Source of the DNA: Sepiola atlantica
Taxonomy: Eukaryota > Mollusca > Cephalopoda > Sepiida > Sepiolidae
Assembly (NCBI GenBank): GCA_963556195.1
Contig: CAUVYP010000262.1
Span: 1,240,001-1,304,000, forward strand
Reading direction: 5' to 3'
DNA length: 64,000 nucleotides
The position numbers and the translations under genes were made by a program. A model generated the notes under the pieces. That model did not search any database. It was not told where the DNA came from and worked only from the letters and a program-made list of their open reading frames with translations. Positions within the stretch are counted from its first letter, which is position 1. The number at the start of each line of letters is the position of its first letter. Shown one piece after another: positions 1 to 12,753 of this stretch.

Positions 1-110
1 AGACAGTCGCGGAGACACATTTTCTACTGAAGTACCAAGTTTCAGAAGTGCAGCTCTCGTACTGCCGGAGATATGCCGATACAAACTGAATACGCAAAAC
101 ATCAACAAAA
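1..110 (+). repeat. Partial monomer at left edge
   Basis: Unit positions 77-186 of a monomer, cut by the window edge. It carries the GACACA state of the variable box and 'ctctcgtactg' downstream. One substitution converts the usual 'atatgtcgat' to 'atatgccgat'. Confidence 0.97.
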
Positions 111-2712
111 TTTAGCGCGTTTTCAAGTTGATATCGCTTTTGTTCATAACTTCCACATTTATTCGAATTGTGCAACGAAACTTTGCAGACAGTCGCGGAG
201 ACACATTTTCTACTGAAGTACCAAGTTTCAGAAGTGCAGCTCTTGTACTGCCGGAGATATGTCGATACAAACTGAATACGCAAAACATCAACAAAATTTA
301 GCGCGTTTTAAAGTTGATATCGCTTTTGTTTATAACTTCCACATTTATTCGAATTGTGCAACGAAACTTTGCAGACAGTCGCGGATAGGCCTTTTCTACT
401 GAAGTACCAAGTCTCAGAAGTGCAGCTCTTGTACTGCCGGATATTTCGATACAAACTGAATACGCAAAACATCAACAAAATTTAGCGCGTTTTAAAGTTG
501 ATATCGCTTTTGTTTATAGTTTCCACATGTATTCGAATTGTGCAACGAAACTTTGCGGACAGTCGCGGATAGGCCTTTTCTACTGAAGTATCAAGTTTCA
601 GAAGTGCAGCTCAAGTACTGCCGGAGATATGTCGATACAAACTGAATACGCAAAACATCAACAAAATTTAGCGCGTTTTAAAGTAGATATCGCTTTTGTT
701 TATAACTTCCACATTTATTCGAATTGTGCCACGAAACTTTGCAGACAGTCGCGGATAGGCCTGTTCTACGTAAGTACGAAGTATCAGAATTGCAGCTCTT
801 GTACTGCCGGAGATATGTCGATACAAACTGAATACGCAAAACATCAACAAAATTTAGTACGTTTTAAAGTAGATATCGCCTTTGTTTATAACTTCCATAT
901 TTATTCGAATTGTGCAACGAAACTTTGCAGACAGTCGCGGAGACTCATTTTCTACTGAAGTACCAAGTTTCAGAAGTGCAGCTTTTGTACTGCCGGAGAT
1001 GTGTCGATACAAACTGAATACGCAAAACATCAACCAAATTTAGCGCGTTTTAAAGTTGATATCGCTTTTGTTTATAACTTCCACATTTATTCGAATTTTG
1101 CCACGAAACTTTGCAGACAGTCGCGGAGACACATTTTCTACTGAAGTACCAAGTTTCAGAAGTGCAGCTCTTGTACTGCCGGAGATATGTCGATACAAAC
1201 TGAATACGCAAAACATCAACAAAATTTAGCGCGTTTTAAAGTTGATATCGCTTTTGTTTATAACTTCCACATTTATTCGAATTGTGCAACGAAACTTTGC
1301 AGACAGTCGCGGATAGGCCTTTTCTACTGAAGTACCAAGTCTCAGAAGTGCAGCTTTTGTACTGCCGGAGATATGTCGATACAAACTGAATACGCAAAAC
1401 ATCAACAAAATTTAGCGCGTTTTAAAGTTGATATCGCTTTTGTTTATAACTTCCACATTTATTCGAATTGTGCAACGAAACTTTGCAGACAGTCGCGGAT
1501 AGGCCTTTCCCATTGAAGTACCAAGTTTCAGAAGTGCAGCTCCTGTACTTCCGGAGATATGTCGATACAAACTGAATACGCAAAACATCAACAAAATTTA
1601 GTACGTTTTAAAGTTGATATCGCTTTTGTTTATGACTTCACCATTTATTCGAATTGTGCAACGAAACTTTGCAGACAGTCGCAGAGACACATTTACTACT
1701 GAAGTACCAAGTTTCAGAAGTGCAGCTCTTGTACTGCCGGAGATATGTCGATACAAACTTAATACGCAAAACATCAACAAAATTTAGCGCGTTTTAAAGT
1801 TGATATCGCTTTTGTTTATAACTTCCACATTTATTCGAATTGTGCAACGAAACTTTGCAGACAGTCGCGGATAGGCCTTTTCTACTGAAGTACAAAGTTC
1901 TAGAAGTGCAGCTTGTGTACTGCCGGAGATATGTCGATACAAACTGAATACGCAAAACATCAACAAAATTAAGCGCGTTTTAAAGTTGATATCGCTTTTG
2001 TTAATAACTTCCACATTTATTCGAATTGTGCAACGAAACTTTGCAGACAGTCGCGGATAGGCCTTTGCTAGTGAAGTACCAAGTTTCAGTATTGCAGCTC
2101 TTGTACTGCCGGAGATATGTCGATACAAACTGAATACGCAAAACATCAACAAAATTTAGTGCGTTTTAAAGTTGATATCGCTTTTGTTTATAACTTCCAC
2201 ATTTATTCGAATTGTGCAACGAAACTTTGCAGACAGTCGCGGAGAAACATTTTCTACTGAAGTACCAAGTTTCAGAAGTGCAGCTTTTGTACTGCCGGAG
2301 ATATGTCGATACAAACTGAATACGCAAAACATCAACAAAATTTAGCGCGTTTTAAAGTTGATATCGCTTTTGTTTATAACTTCCACATTTTTTCGAATTG
2401 TGCAACGAAACTTTGCAGACAGTCGCGGATAGGCCTTTTCTACTGAAGTACTAAGTTTCAGAAGTGCAGCTCTTGTACTGCCGGAGATATGTCGATACAA
2501 ACTGAATACGCAAAACATCAACAAAATTTAGCGCGTTTTAAAGTTGATATCGCTTTTGTTTATAACTTCCACATTTATTCGCATTGTGCCACGAAACTTT
2601 GCAGACAGTCGCGGATAGGCCTTTTCTACTGAAGTACTAAGTTTCAGAAGTGCAGCTCTTGTACTGCCGGAGATATGTCGATACAAACTGAATACGCAAA
2701 ACATCAACAAAA

Positions 2713-4571
2713 TTTAGCGCGTTTTACAGTTGATATCGCTTTTATTTATAACTTCCACATTTATTCGAATTGTGCAACGAAACTTTGCAGACAGTCGGAG
2801 AGACACATTTTCCACTGAAGTACCAAGTTTCAGAAGTGCAGCTTTTTACTGCCGGAGATATGTCGATACAAACTGAATACGCAAAACATCAACAAAATTT
2901 AGCGGTTTTTAAAGTTAATATCGCTTTTGTTTATAACTTCCACATTTATTCGAACTGTGCCACGAAACTTTGCAGACAGTCGCGGATAGGCCTTTTCTAC
3001 TGAAGTACCAAGTTTCAGAATTGCAGCTTTTTTACTGCCGGAGATATGTCGATACAAACTGAATACGCAAAACATCAACAAAATTTAGCGCGTTGTAAAG
3101 TTGATAGCTGTTTTGTTTATAACTTCCACATTTATTCGAATTGTGCCACGAAACTTTGCAGACAGTCGCGGATAGGCCTTTTCTACGGAAGTACCAAGTT
3201 TCAGAAGTGCAGCTTTTGTACTGCCGGAGATATGTCGATACAAACTTAATACGCAAAACATCAACAAAATTTAGCGCGTTTTAAAGTTGATATCGCTTTT
3301 GTTTATAACTTCAACATTTATTCGAATTGTGCAACGAAACTTTTGCAGACAGTCGCGGATAGGCCTTTTCTACTGAAGTACAAAGATTCAGATATGCAGC
3401 TGGTGTACTGCCGGAGATATGTCGATACAAACTGAATACGCAAAACATCAACAAAATTAAGCGCGTTTTAAAGTTGATATCGCTTTTGTTAATAACTTCC
3501 ACATTTATTCGAATTGTGCAACGAAACTTTGCAGACAGTCGCGGATAGGCCTTTTCTAGTTAAGTACGAAGTTTCAGAATTGCAGCTCTTTTACTGCCGG
3601 AGATATGTCGATACAAACTGAATACGCAAAACATCAACAAAATTTAGCGCGTTTTAAAGTTGATATCGCGTTTGTTTATAACTTCCACATTTATTCGAAT
3701 TGTGCAACGAAACTTTGCAGACAGTCGCGGATAGGCCTTTTCTACGGAAGTACCAAGTTTCAGAAGTGCAGCTTTTGTACTGCCGGAGATATGTCGATAC
3801 AAACTTAATAGGCAAAACATCAACAAAATTTAGCGCGTTTTAAAGTGTATATCGCTTTTGATTATAACTTCCACATTTATCGAATTGTGCAATGAAACTT
3901 TGCAGACAGTCGCGGAGACACATTTTCTACTGAATCCCCAAGTTTCAGAAGTGCAGCACTTGTACTGCCGGAGATATGTCGATACAAACTGAATACGCAA
4001 AACATCAACAAAATTTAGCGCGTTGTAAAGTTGATATCGCTTTTGTTTATAACTTCCACATTTATTCGAATTGTGCAACGAAACTTTGCAGACAGTGTGA
4101 GAGACACATTTTCCACTGAAGTACCAAGTTTCAGAAGTGCAGCTTTTGTACTGCCGGAGATATGTCGATACAAACTGAATACTCAAAACATCAACAAAAT
4201 TTAGCGGTTTTTAAAGTTGATATCGCTTTTGTTCATAACTTCCACATTTATTCGAATTGTGCAACGAAACTTTGCAGACAGTCGCGGATAGGCCTATTCT
4301 ACTGAAGTACGCAGTTTCAGAAGTGCAGCTCTTGTACTGCCGGAGATATGTCGATACAAACTGAATACGCAAAACATCAACAAAATTTAGTGCGTTTGAA
4401 AGTAGATATCGCCTTTGTTTATAACTTCCATATTTATTCGAATTGTGCAACGAAACTTTGCAGACAGTTACGGAGACACATTTTCTACTGAAGTACCAAG
4501 TTTCAGAAGTGCAGCTTTTGTACTGCCGGAGATATGTCGATACAAACTGAATACGCAAAACATCAACAAAA
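2713..4571 (+). repeat. Ten-monomer block, copy 1 (paralogue at 6618-8475)
   Basis: Ten successive monomers share private markers, in the same order, with 6618-8475, offset by 3904-3905 bp (21 units less 1-2 bp). Shared marks include 'gtcggagaga', the one-base-short 'gcagctttttactgcc', the extra T in 'aaacttttgcagac', the one-base-short 'atttatcgaattg' with 'caatgaaac', and the 'gtgtgagagac' monomer. Shared rare indels make independent origin very unlikely. Many point differences separate the copies, so this duplication is older than the 15-monomer one. Confidence 0.85.
4014..4571 (+). repeat. X-Y-Z trimer, copy 1
   Basis: Three monomers with private markers: X has 'gcgttgtaaag' and 'cagtgtgagagac'; Y has 'cggtttttaaag', 'ttgttcataac' and 'gtacgcag'; Z has 'gtttgaaagtagatatcgcc' and 'cagttacgg'. 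The same trio recurs at 5130-5687, 5688-6245, 7918-8475 and 10708-11265. Confidence 0.85.
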
Positions 4572-5129
4572 TTTAGTACGTTTTAAAGTTGATATCGCTT
4601 TTGTTTATAACTTCCACATTTATTCGAATTGTGCAACGAAACTTTGCAGACAGTCGCGGAGACACATTTTCTACTGAAGTACCAAGTTTCAGAAGTGCAG
4701 CTCTTGTACTGCCGGAGATATGTCGATACAAACTTAATACGCAAAACATCAACAAAATTTAGCGCGTTTTAAAGTTGATATCGCTTTTGTTTATAACTTC
4801 CACATTTATTCGAATTGTGCAACGAAACTTTGCAGACAGTCGCGGATAGGCCTTTTCTACTGAAGTACAAAGTTTCAGAAGTGCAGCTCTTGTACTGCCG
4901 GAGATATGTCGATACAAACTGAATACGCAAAACATCAACAAAATTTAGCGCGTTTTACAGTTGATATCGCTTTTGTTTATAACTTCCACATTTTTTCGAA
5001 TTGTGCAACGAAACTTTGCAGACAGTCGCGGATAGGCCTTTTCTACTGAAGTACCAAGTTTCAGAAGTGCAGCTCAAGTACTGCCGGAGATATGTCGATA
5101 CAAACTGAATACGCAAAACATCAACAAAA

Positions 5130-5687
5130 TTTAGCGCGTTGTAAAGTTGATATCGCTTTTGTTTATAACTTCCACATTTATTCGAATTGTGCAACGAAAC
5201 TTTGCAAACAGTGTGAGAGACACATTTTCCACTGAAGTACCAAGTTTCAGAAGTGCAGCTTTTGTACTGCCGGAGATATGTCGATACAAACTGAATACGC
5301 AAAACATCAACAAAATTTAGCGGTTTTTAAAGTTGATATCGCTTTTGTTCATAACTTCCACATTTATTCGAATTGTGCAACGAAACTTTGCAGACAGTCG
5401 CGGATAGGCCTATTCTACTGAAGTACGCAGTTTCAGAAGTGCAGCTCTTGTACTGCCGGAGATATGTCGATACAAACTGAATACGCAAAACATCAACAAA
5501 ATTTAGTGCGTTTGAAAGTAGATATCGCCTTTGTTTATAACTTCCATATTTATTCGAATTGTGCAACGAAACTTTGCAGACAGTTACGGAGACAAATTTT
5601 CTACTGAAGTACCAAGTTTCAGAAGTGCAGCTTTTGTACTGCCGGAGATATGTCGATACAAACTGAATACGCAAAACATCAACAAAA
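5130..5687 (+). repeat. X-Y-Z trimer, copy 2
   Basis: Same three monomer types as 4014-4571 at an offset of 1116 bp (six units). Private differences are 'gcaaacagtgtg' in X and 'gacaaatttt' in Z. It abuts the next trimer directly, so copies 2 and 3 form a 2 x 558-bp tandem duplication. Confidence 0.85.
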
Positions 5688-6245
5688 TTTAGCGGTTTTT
5701 AAAGTTGATATCGCTTTTGTTCATAACTTCCACATTTATTCGAATTGTGCAACGAAACTTTGCAGACAGTGTGAGAGACACATTTTCCACTGAAGTACCA
5801 AGTTTCAGAAGTGCAGCTTTTGTACTGCCGGAGATATGTCGATACAAACTGAATACTCAAAACATCAACAAAATTTAGCGGTTTTTAAAGTTGATATCGC
5901 TTTTGTTCATAACTTCCACATTTATTCGAATTGTGCAACGAAACTTTGCAGACAGTCGCGGATAGGCCTATTCTACTGAAGTACGCAGTTTCAGAAGTGC
6001 AGCTCTTGTACTGCCGGAGATATGTCGATACAAACTGAATACGCAAAACATCAACAAAATTTAGTGCGTTTGAAAGTAGATATCGCCTTTGTTTATAACT
6101 TCCATATTTATTCGAATTGTGCAACGAAACTTTGCAGACAGTTACGGAGACACATTTTCTACTGAAGTACCAAGTTTCAGAAGTGCAGCTTTTGTACTGC
6201 CGGAGATATGTCGATACAAACTGAATACGCAAAACATCAACAAAA
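5688..6245 (+). repeat. X-Y-Z trimer, copy 3, starting with a Y/X hybrid monomer
   Basis: Directly follows copy 2. Its first monomer (5688-5873) starts like Y ('cggtttttaaag', 'ttgttcataac') but ends like X ('cagtgtgagagac', 'ttttccactg'). The switch lies between unit positions about 36 and 82. This is what an unequal exchange between mis-paired Y and X units would leave. Confidence 0.85.
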
Positions 6246-6617
6246 TTTAGTACGTTTTAAAGTTGATATCGCTTTTGTTTATAACTTCCACATTTATTCG
6301 AATTGTGCAACGAAACTTTGCAGACAGTCGCGGAGACACATTTTCTACTGAAGTACCAAGTTTCAGAAGTGCAGCTCTTGTACTGCCGGAGATATGTCGA
6401 TACAAACTTAATACGCAAAACATCAACAAAATTTAGCGCGTTTTAAAGTTGATATCGCTTTTGTTTATAACTTCCACATTTATTCGAATTGTGCAACGAA
6501 ACTTTGCAGACAGTCGCGGATAGGCCTTTTCTACTTAAGTACAAAGTTTCAGAAGTGCAGCTCTTGTACTGCCGGAGATATGTCGATACAAACTGAATAC
6601 GCAAAACATCAACAAAA

Positions 6618-8475
6618 TTTAGCGCGTTTTACAGTTGATATCGCTTTTTTTATAACTTCCACATTTATTCGAATTGTGCAACGAAACTTTGCAGACAGTC
6701 GGAGAGAAACATTTTCCACTGAAGTACCAAGTTTCAGAAGTGCAGCTTTTTACTGCCGGAGATATGTCGATACAAACTGAATACGCAAAACATCAACAAA
6801 ATTTAGCGGTTTTTAAAGTTAATATCGCTTTTGTTTATAACTTCCACATTTATTCGAACTGTGCCACGAAACTTTGCAGACAGTCGCGGATAGGCCTTTT
6901 CTACTGAAGTACCAAGTTTCAGAAGTGCAGCTCTTGTACTGCCGGAGATATGTCGATACAAACTGAATACGCAAAACATCAACAAAATTTAGCGCGTTGT
7001 AAAGTTGATATCTCTTTTGTTTATAACTTCCACATTTATTCGAATTGTGCCACGAAACTTTGCAGACAGTCGCGGATAGGCCTTTTCTACGGAAGTACCA
7101 AGTTTCAGAAGTGCAGCTTTTGTACTGCCGGAGATATGTCGATACAAACTTAATACGCAAAACATCAACAAAATTTAGCGCGTTTTAAAGTTGATATCGC
7201 TTTTGTTTATAACTTCCACATTTATTCGAATTGTGCAACGAAACTTTTGCAGACAGTCGCGGATATGCCTTTTCTACTGAAGTACAAAGATTCAGATATG
7301 CAGCTTGTGTACTGCCGGAGATATGTCGATACAAACTGAATACGCAAAACATCAACGAAATTAAGCGCGTTTTAAAGTTGATATCGCTTTTGTTAATAAC
7401 TTCCACATTTATTCGAATTGTGCAACGAAACTTTGCAGACAGTCGCGGATAGGCCTTTTCTAGTTAAGTACGAAGTTTCAGAATTGCAGCTCTTTTACTG
7501 CCGGAGATATGTCGATACAAACTGAATACGCAAAACATCAACAAAATTTAGCGCGTTTTAAAGTTGATATCGCTTTTGTTTATAACTTCCACATTTATTC
7601 GAATTGTGCAACGAAACTTTGCAGACAGTCGCGGATAGGCCTTTTCTACGGAAGTACCAAGTTTCAGAAGTGCAGCTTTTGTACTGCCGGAGATATGTCG
7701 ATACAAACTTAATACGCAAAACATCAACAAAATTTAGCGCGTTTTAAAGTGTATATCGCTTTTGATTATAACTTCACCATTTATCGAATTGTGCAATGAA
7801 ACTTTGCAGACAGTCGCGGAGACACATTTTCTACTGAAGTACCAAGTTTCAGAAGTGCAGCACTTGTACTGCCGGAGATATGTCGATACAAACTGAATAC
7901 GCAAAACATCAACAAAATTTAGCGCGTTGTAAAGTTGATATCGCTTTTGTTTATAACTTCCACATTTATTCGAATTGTGCAACGAAACTTTGCAGACAGT
8001 GTGAGAGACACATTTCCCACTGAAGTACCAAGTTTCAGAAGTGCAGCTTTTGTACTGCCGGAGATATGTCGATACAAACTGAATACGCAAAACATCAACA
8101 AAATTTAGCGGTTTTTAAAGTTGATATCGCTTTTGTTCATAACTTCCACATTTATTCGAATTGTGCAACGAAACTTTGCAGACAGTCGCGGAATGGCCTA
8201 TTCTACTGAAGTACGCAGTTTCAGAAGTGCAGCTCTTGTACTGCCGGAGATATGTCGATACAAACTGAATACGCAAAACATCAACAAAATTTAGTGCGTT
8301 TGAAAGTAGATATCGCCATTGTTTATAACTTCCATATTTATTCGAATTGTGCAACGAAACTTTGCAGACAGTCGCGGAGACACATTTTCTACTGAAGTAC
8401 CAAGTTTCAGAAGTGCAGCTTTTGTACTGCCGGAGATGTGTCGATACAAACTGAATACGCAAAACATCAACAAAA
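6618..8475 (+). repeat. Ten-monomer block, copy 2 (paralogue of 2713-4571)
   Basis: Carries the indel markers of 2713-4571 in the same order, plus one private single-base loss in 'cgctttttttataac' near 6645. Its right portion (from 7174) became the start of the later 15-monomer duplication, so the two events are nested and can be ordered: this block first, the 2790-bp duplication later. Confidence 0.82.
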
Positions 8476-9963
8476 TTTAGTGCGTTTTTAAGTTGATATC
8501 GCTTTTGTTTATAACTTCCACATTTATTCGAATTGTGCAACGAAACTTTGCAAACAGTCGCGGATAGGCATTTTCTACTGAAGTACCAAGTCTCAGAAGT
8601 GCAGCTTTTGTACTGCCGGAGATATGTCGATACAAACTGAATACGCAAAACATCAACAAAATTTAGCGCGTTTTAAAGTTGATATCGCTTTTGTTTATAA
8701 CTTCCACATTTATTCGAATTGTGCAACGAAACTTTGCAGACAGTCGCGGATAGACCTTTTCTACTGACGTACAAAGTCTCAGAATTGCAGCTCTTGTACT
8801 GCCGGAGATATGTCGATACAAACTGAATACGCAAAACATCAACAACATTTTGCGCGTTTTAAAGTTGATATCGCTTTTGTTTATAACTTCCACATTTATT
8901 CGAATTGTGCAACGAAACTTTGCAGACAGTCGCGGATAGAACTTTTCTACTGAAGTACCAAGTTTCAGAAGTGCAGCTTTTGTACTGCCGGAGATATGTC
9001 GATACAAACTGAATACGCAAAACATCAACAAAATTAAGCGCGTTTTAAAGTTTGTATCGCTTTTGTTTATAACTTCCACATTTATTCGAATTGTGCAACG
9101 AAACTTTGCAGACAGTCGCGGATAGTCCTTTCCTACTGAAGTACCAAGTTTCAGAAGTGCAGCTCTTGTACTGCCGGAGATATGTCGATACAAACTGAAT
9201 ACGCAAAACATCAACAAAATTTAGTACGTTTTAAAGTTGATATCGCTTTTGTTTATAACTTCCACATTTATTCGAATTGTGCAACGAAACTTTGCAGACA
9301 GTCGCGGAGACACATTTTCTACTGAAGTACCAAGTTTCAGAAGTGCAGCTCTTGTACTGCCGGAGATATGTCGATACAAACTTAATACGCAAAACATCAA
9401 CAAAATTTAGCGCGTTTTAAAGTTGATATCGCTTTTGTTTATAACTTCCACATTTATTCGAATTGTGCAACGAAACTTTGCAGACAGTCGCGGATAGGCC
9501 TTTTCTACTGAAGTACAAAGTTTCAGAAGTGCAGCTTGTGTACTGCCGGAGATATGTCGATACAAACTGAATACGCAAATCATCAACAAAATTAAGCGCG
9601 TTTTAAAGTTGATATCGCTTTTGTTAATAACTTCCACATTTATTCGAATTGTGCCACGAAACTTAGCAGACAGTCGCGGATAGGCCTTTTCTAGTGAAGT
9701 ACGAAGTTTCAGAATTGCAGCTCTTGTACTGCCGGAGATATGTCGATACAAACTGAATACGCAAAACATCAACAAAATTTAGTGCGTTTTAAAGTTGATA
9801 TCGCTTTTGTTTATAACTTCCACATTTATTCGAATTGTGCAACGAAACTTTGCAGACAGTCGCGGAGACACATTTTCTACTGAAGTACCAAGTTTCAGAA
9901 GTGCAGCTTTTGTACTGCCGGAGATATGTCGATACAAACTGAATACGCAAAACATCAACAAAA
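7174..9963 (+). repeat. 15-monomer block (2790 bp), copy 1
   Basis: Fifteen monomers, matched base for base by 9964-12753 in a line-by-line reading except G at 7365 versus T at 10155. Even rare marks are shared: the one-base gain near 7245, the one-base loss near 7783, 'gatgtgtcg', 'caacaacattttgcgcg', 'tttgtatcgc' and 'gcaaatcatc'. The edges fall at monomer boundaries within the limits of resolution. Such similarity beside monomers that differ at many sites implies a very recent block duplication, or an assembly artefact, which sequence alone cannot exclude. Confidence 0.93.
7918..8475 (+). repeat. X-Y-Z trimer, copy 4
   Basis: X, Y and Z types in order, inside the first copy of the 15-monomer duplication. 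Y carries 'gcggaatggcc' in place of 'gcggataggcc', and Z has 'cgccattg' and the regular 'cagtcgcgg'. Its twin at 10708-11265 shares these changes. Confidence 0.82.
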
Positions 9964-12753
9964 TTTAGCGCGTTTTAAAGTTGATATCGCTTTTGTTTAT
10001 AACTTCCACATTTATTCGAATTGTGCAACGAAACTTTTGCAGACAGTCGCGGATATGCCTTTTCTACTGAAGTACAAAGATTCAGATATGCAGCTTGTGT
10101 ACTGCCGGAGATATGTCGATACAAACTGAATACGCAAAACATCAACGAAATTAATCGCGTTTTAAAGTTGATATCGCTTTTGTTAATAACTTCCACATTT
10201 ATTCGAATTGTGCAACGAAACTTTGCAGACAGTCGCGGATAGGCCTTTTCTAGTTAAGTACGAAGTTTCAGAATTGCAGCTCTTTTACTGCCGGAGATAT
10301 GTCGATACAAACTGAATACGCAAAACATCAACAAAATTTAGCGCGTTTTAAAGTTGATATCGCTTTTGTTTATAACTTCCACATTTATTCGAATTGTGCA
10401 ACGAAACTTTGCAGACAGTCGCGGATAGGCCTTTTCTACGGAAGTACCAAGTTTCAGAAGTGCAGCTTTTGTACTGCCGGAGATATGTCGATACAAACTT
10501 AATACGCAAAACATCAACAAAATTTAGCGCGTTTTAAAGTGTATATCGCTTTTGATTATAACTTCACCATTTATCGAATTGTGCAATGAAACTTTGCAGA
10601 CAGTCGCGGAGACACATTTTCTACTGAAGTACCAAGTTTCAGAAGTGCAGCACTTGTACTGCCGGAGATATGTCGATACAAACTGAATACGCAAAACATC
10701 AACAAAATTTAGCGCGTTGTAAAGTTGATATCGCTTTTGTTTATAACTTCCACATTTATTCGAATTGTGCAACGAAACTTTGCAGACAGTGTGAGAGACA
10801 CATTTCCCACTGAAGTACCAAGTTTCAGAAGTGCAGCTTTTGTACTGCCGGAGATATGTCGATACAAACTGAATACGCAAAACATCAACAAAATTTAGCG
10901 GTTTTTAAAGTTGATATCGCTTTTGTTCATAACTTCCACATTTATTCGAATTGTGCAACGAAACTTTGCAGACAGTCGCGGAATGGCCTATTCTACTGAA
11001 GTACGCAGTTTCAGAAGTGCAGCTCTTGTACTGCCGGAGATATGTCGATACAAACTGAATACGCAAAACATCAACAAAATTTAGTGCGTTTGAAAGTAGA
11101 TATCGCCATTGTTTATAACTTCCATATTTATTCGAATTGTGCAACGAAACTTTGCAGACAGTCGCGGAGACACATTTTCTACTGAAGTACCAAGTTTCAG
11201 AAGTGCAGCTTTTGTACTGCCGGAGATGTGTCGATACAAACTGAATACGCAAAACATCAACAAAATTTAGTGCGTTTTTAAGTTGATATCGCTTTTGTTT
11301 ATAACTTCCACATTTATTCGAATTGTGCAACGAAACTTTGCAAACAGTCGCGGATAGGCATTTTCTACTGAAGTACCAAGTCTCAGAAGTGCAGCTTTTG
11401 TACTGCCGGAGATATGTCGATACAAACTGAATACGCAAAACATCAACAAAATTTAGCGCGTTTTAAAGTTGATATCGCTTTTGTTTATAACTTCCACATT
11501 TATTCGAATTGTGCAACGAAACTTTGCAGACAGTCGCGGATAGACCTTTTCTACTGACGTACAAAGTCTCAGAATTGCAGCTCTTGTACTGCCGGAGATA
11601 TGTCGATACAAACTGAATACGCAAAACATCAACAACATTTTGCGCGTTTTAAAGTTGATATCGCTTTTGTTTATAACTTCCACATTTATTCGAATTGTGC
11701 AACGAAACTTTGCAGACAGTCGCGGATAGAACTTTTCTACTGAAGTACCAAGTTTCAGAAGTGCAGCTTTTGTACTGCCGGAGATATGTCGATACAAACT
11801 GAATACGCAAAACATCAACAAAATTAAGCGCGTTTTAAAGTTTGTATCGCTTTTGTTTATAACTTCCACATTTATTCGAATTGTGCAACGAAACTTTGCA
11901 GACAGTCGCGGATAGTCCTTTCCTACTGAAGTACCAAGTTTCAGAAGTGCAGCTCTTGTACTGCCGGAGATATGTCGATACAAACTGAATACGCAAAACA
12001 TCAACAAAATTTAGTACGTTTTAAAGTTGATATCGCTTTTGTTTATAACTTCCACATTTATTCGAATTGTGCAACGAAACTTTGCAGACAGTCGCGGAGA
12101 CACATTTTCTACTGAAGTACCAAGTTTCAGAAGTGCAGCTCTTGTACTGCCGGAGATATGTCGATACAAACTTAATACGCAAAACATCAACAAAATTTAG
12201 CGCGTTTTAAAGTTGATATCGCTTTTGTTTATAACTTCCACATTTATTCGAATTGTGCAACGAAACTTTGCAGACAGTCGCGGATAGGCCTTTTCTACTG
12301 AAGTACAAAGTTTCAGAAGTGCAGCTTGTGTACTGCCGGAGATATGTCGATACAAACTGAATACGCAAATCATCAACAAAATTAAGCGCGTTTTAAAGTT
12401 GATATCGCTTTTGTTAATAACTTCCACATTTATTCGAATTGTGCCACGAAACTTAGCAGACAGTCGCGGATAGGCCTTTTCTAGTGAAGTACGAAGTTTC
12501 AGAATTGCAGCTCTTGTACTGCCGGAGATATGTCGATACAAACTGAATACGCAAAACATCAACAAAATTTAGTGCGTTTTAAAGTTGATATCGCTTTTGT
12601 TTATAACTTCCACATTTATTCGAATTGTGCAACGAAACTTTGCAGACAGTCGCGGAGACACATTTTCTACTGAAGTACCAAGTTTCAGAAGTGCAGCTTT
12701 TGTACTGCCGGAGATATGTCGATACAAACTGAATACGCAAAACATCAACAAAA
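9964..12753 (+). repeat. 15-monomer block (2790 bp), copy 2
   Basis: Directly abuts copy 1 and repeats it with one difference seen (T at 10155 giving 'ttaatcgcg' where copy 1 has 'ttaagcgcg'). The following monomer (12754) breaks the pattern with 'gttttcaagttg'. Confidence 0.93.
10708..11265 (+). repeat. X-Y-Z trimer, copy 5
   Basis: Twin of copy 4 at an offset of 2790 bp, produced by the 15-monomer duplication. It shares all private changes of copy 4 that I checked. Confidence 0.85.

Noticed and set aside
1..186. The 186-bp unit being itself a duplicated 93-bp unit
   Set aside because: The two halves share only short words such as GATAT (positions 20 and 146) and GAAGT (105 and 121), with no extended alignment.
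1784..2152. Minus-strand open frames of about 60 codons in nearly every monomer, sometimes fused to 122 or 184 codons
   Set aside because: The unit is 62 codons long (186 = 3 x 62), so any frame open in one monomer is open in the next, with one conserved stop per unit at 'ttta'. Fusions arise only where that site mutates to 'ttaa'. Reading starts from TTG, there is no codon-position bias in the substitutions, and three different frames are equally open. I treat all as chance.
8114..8648. Second minus-strand frame giving cysteine-rich repeats of up to 177 codons
   Set aside because: It overlaps the other open frame on the same strand, recurs with the satellite period, and is cut by single-base indels in many copies. 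The cysteines are a by-product of the repeated sequence.
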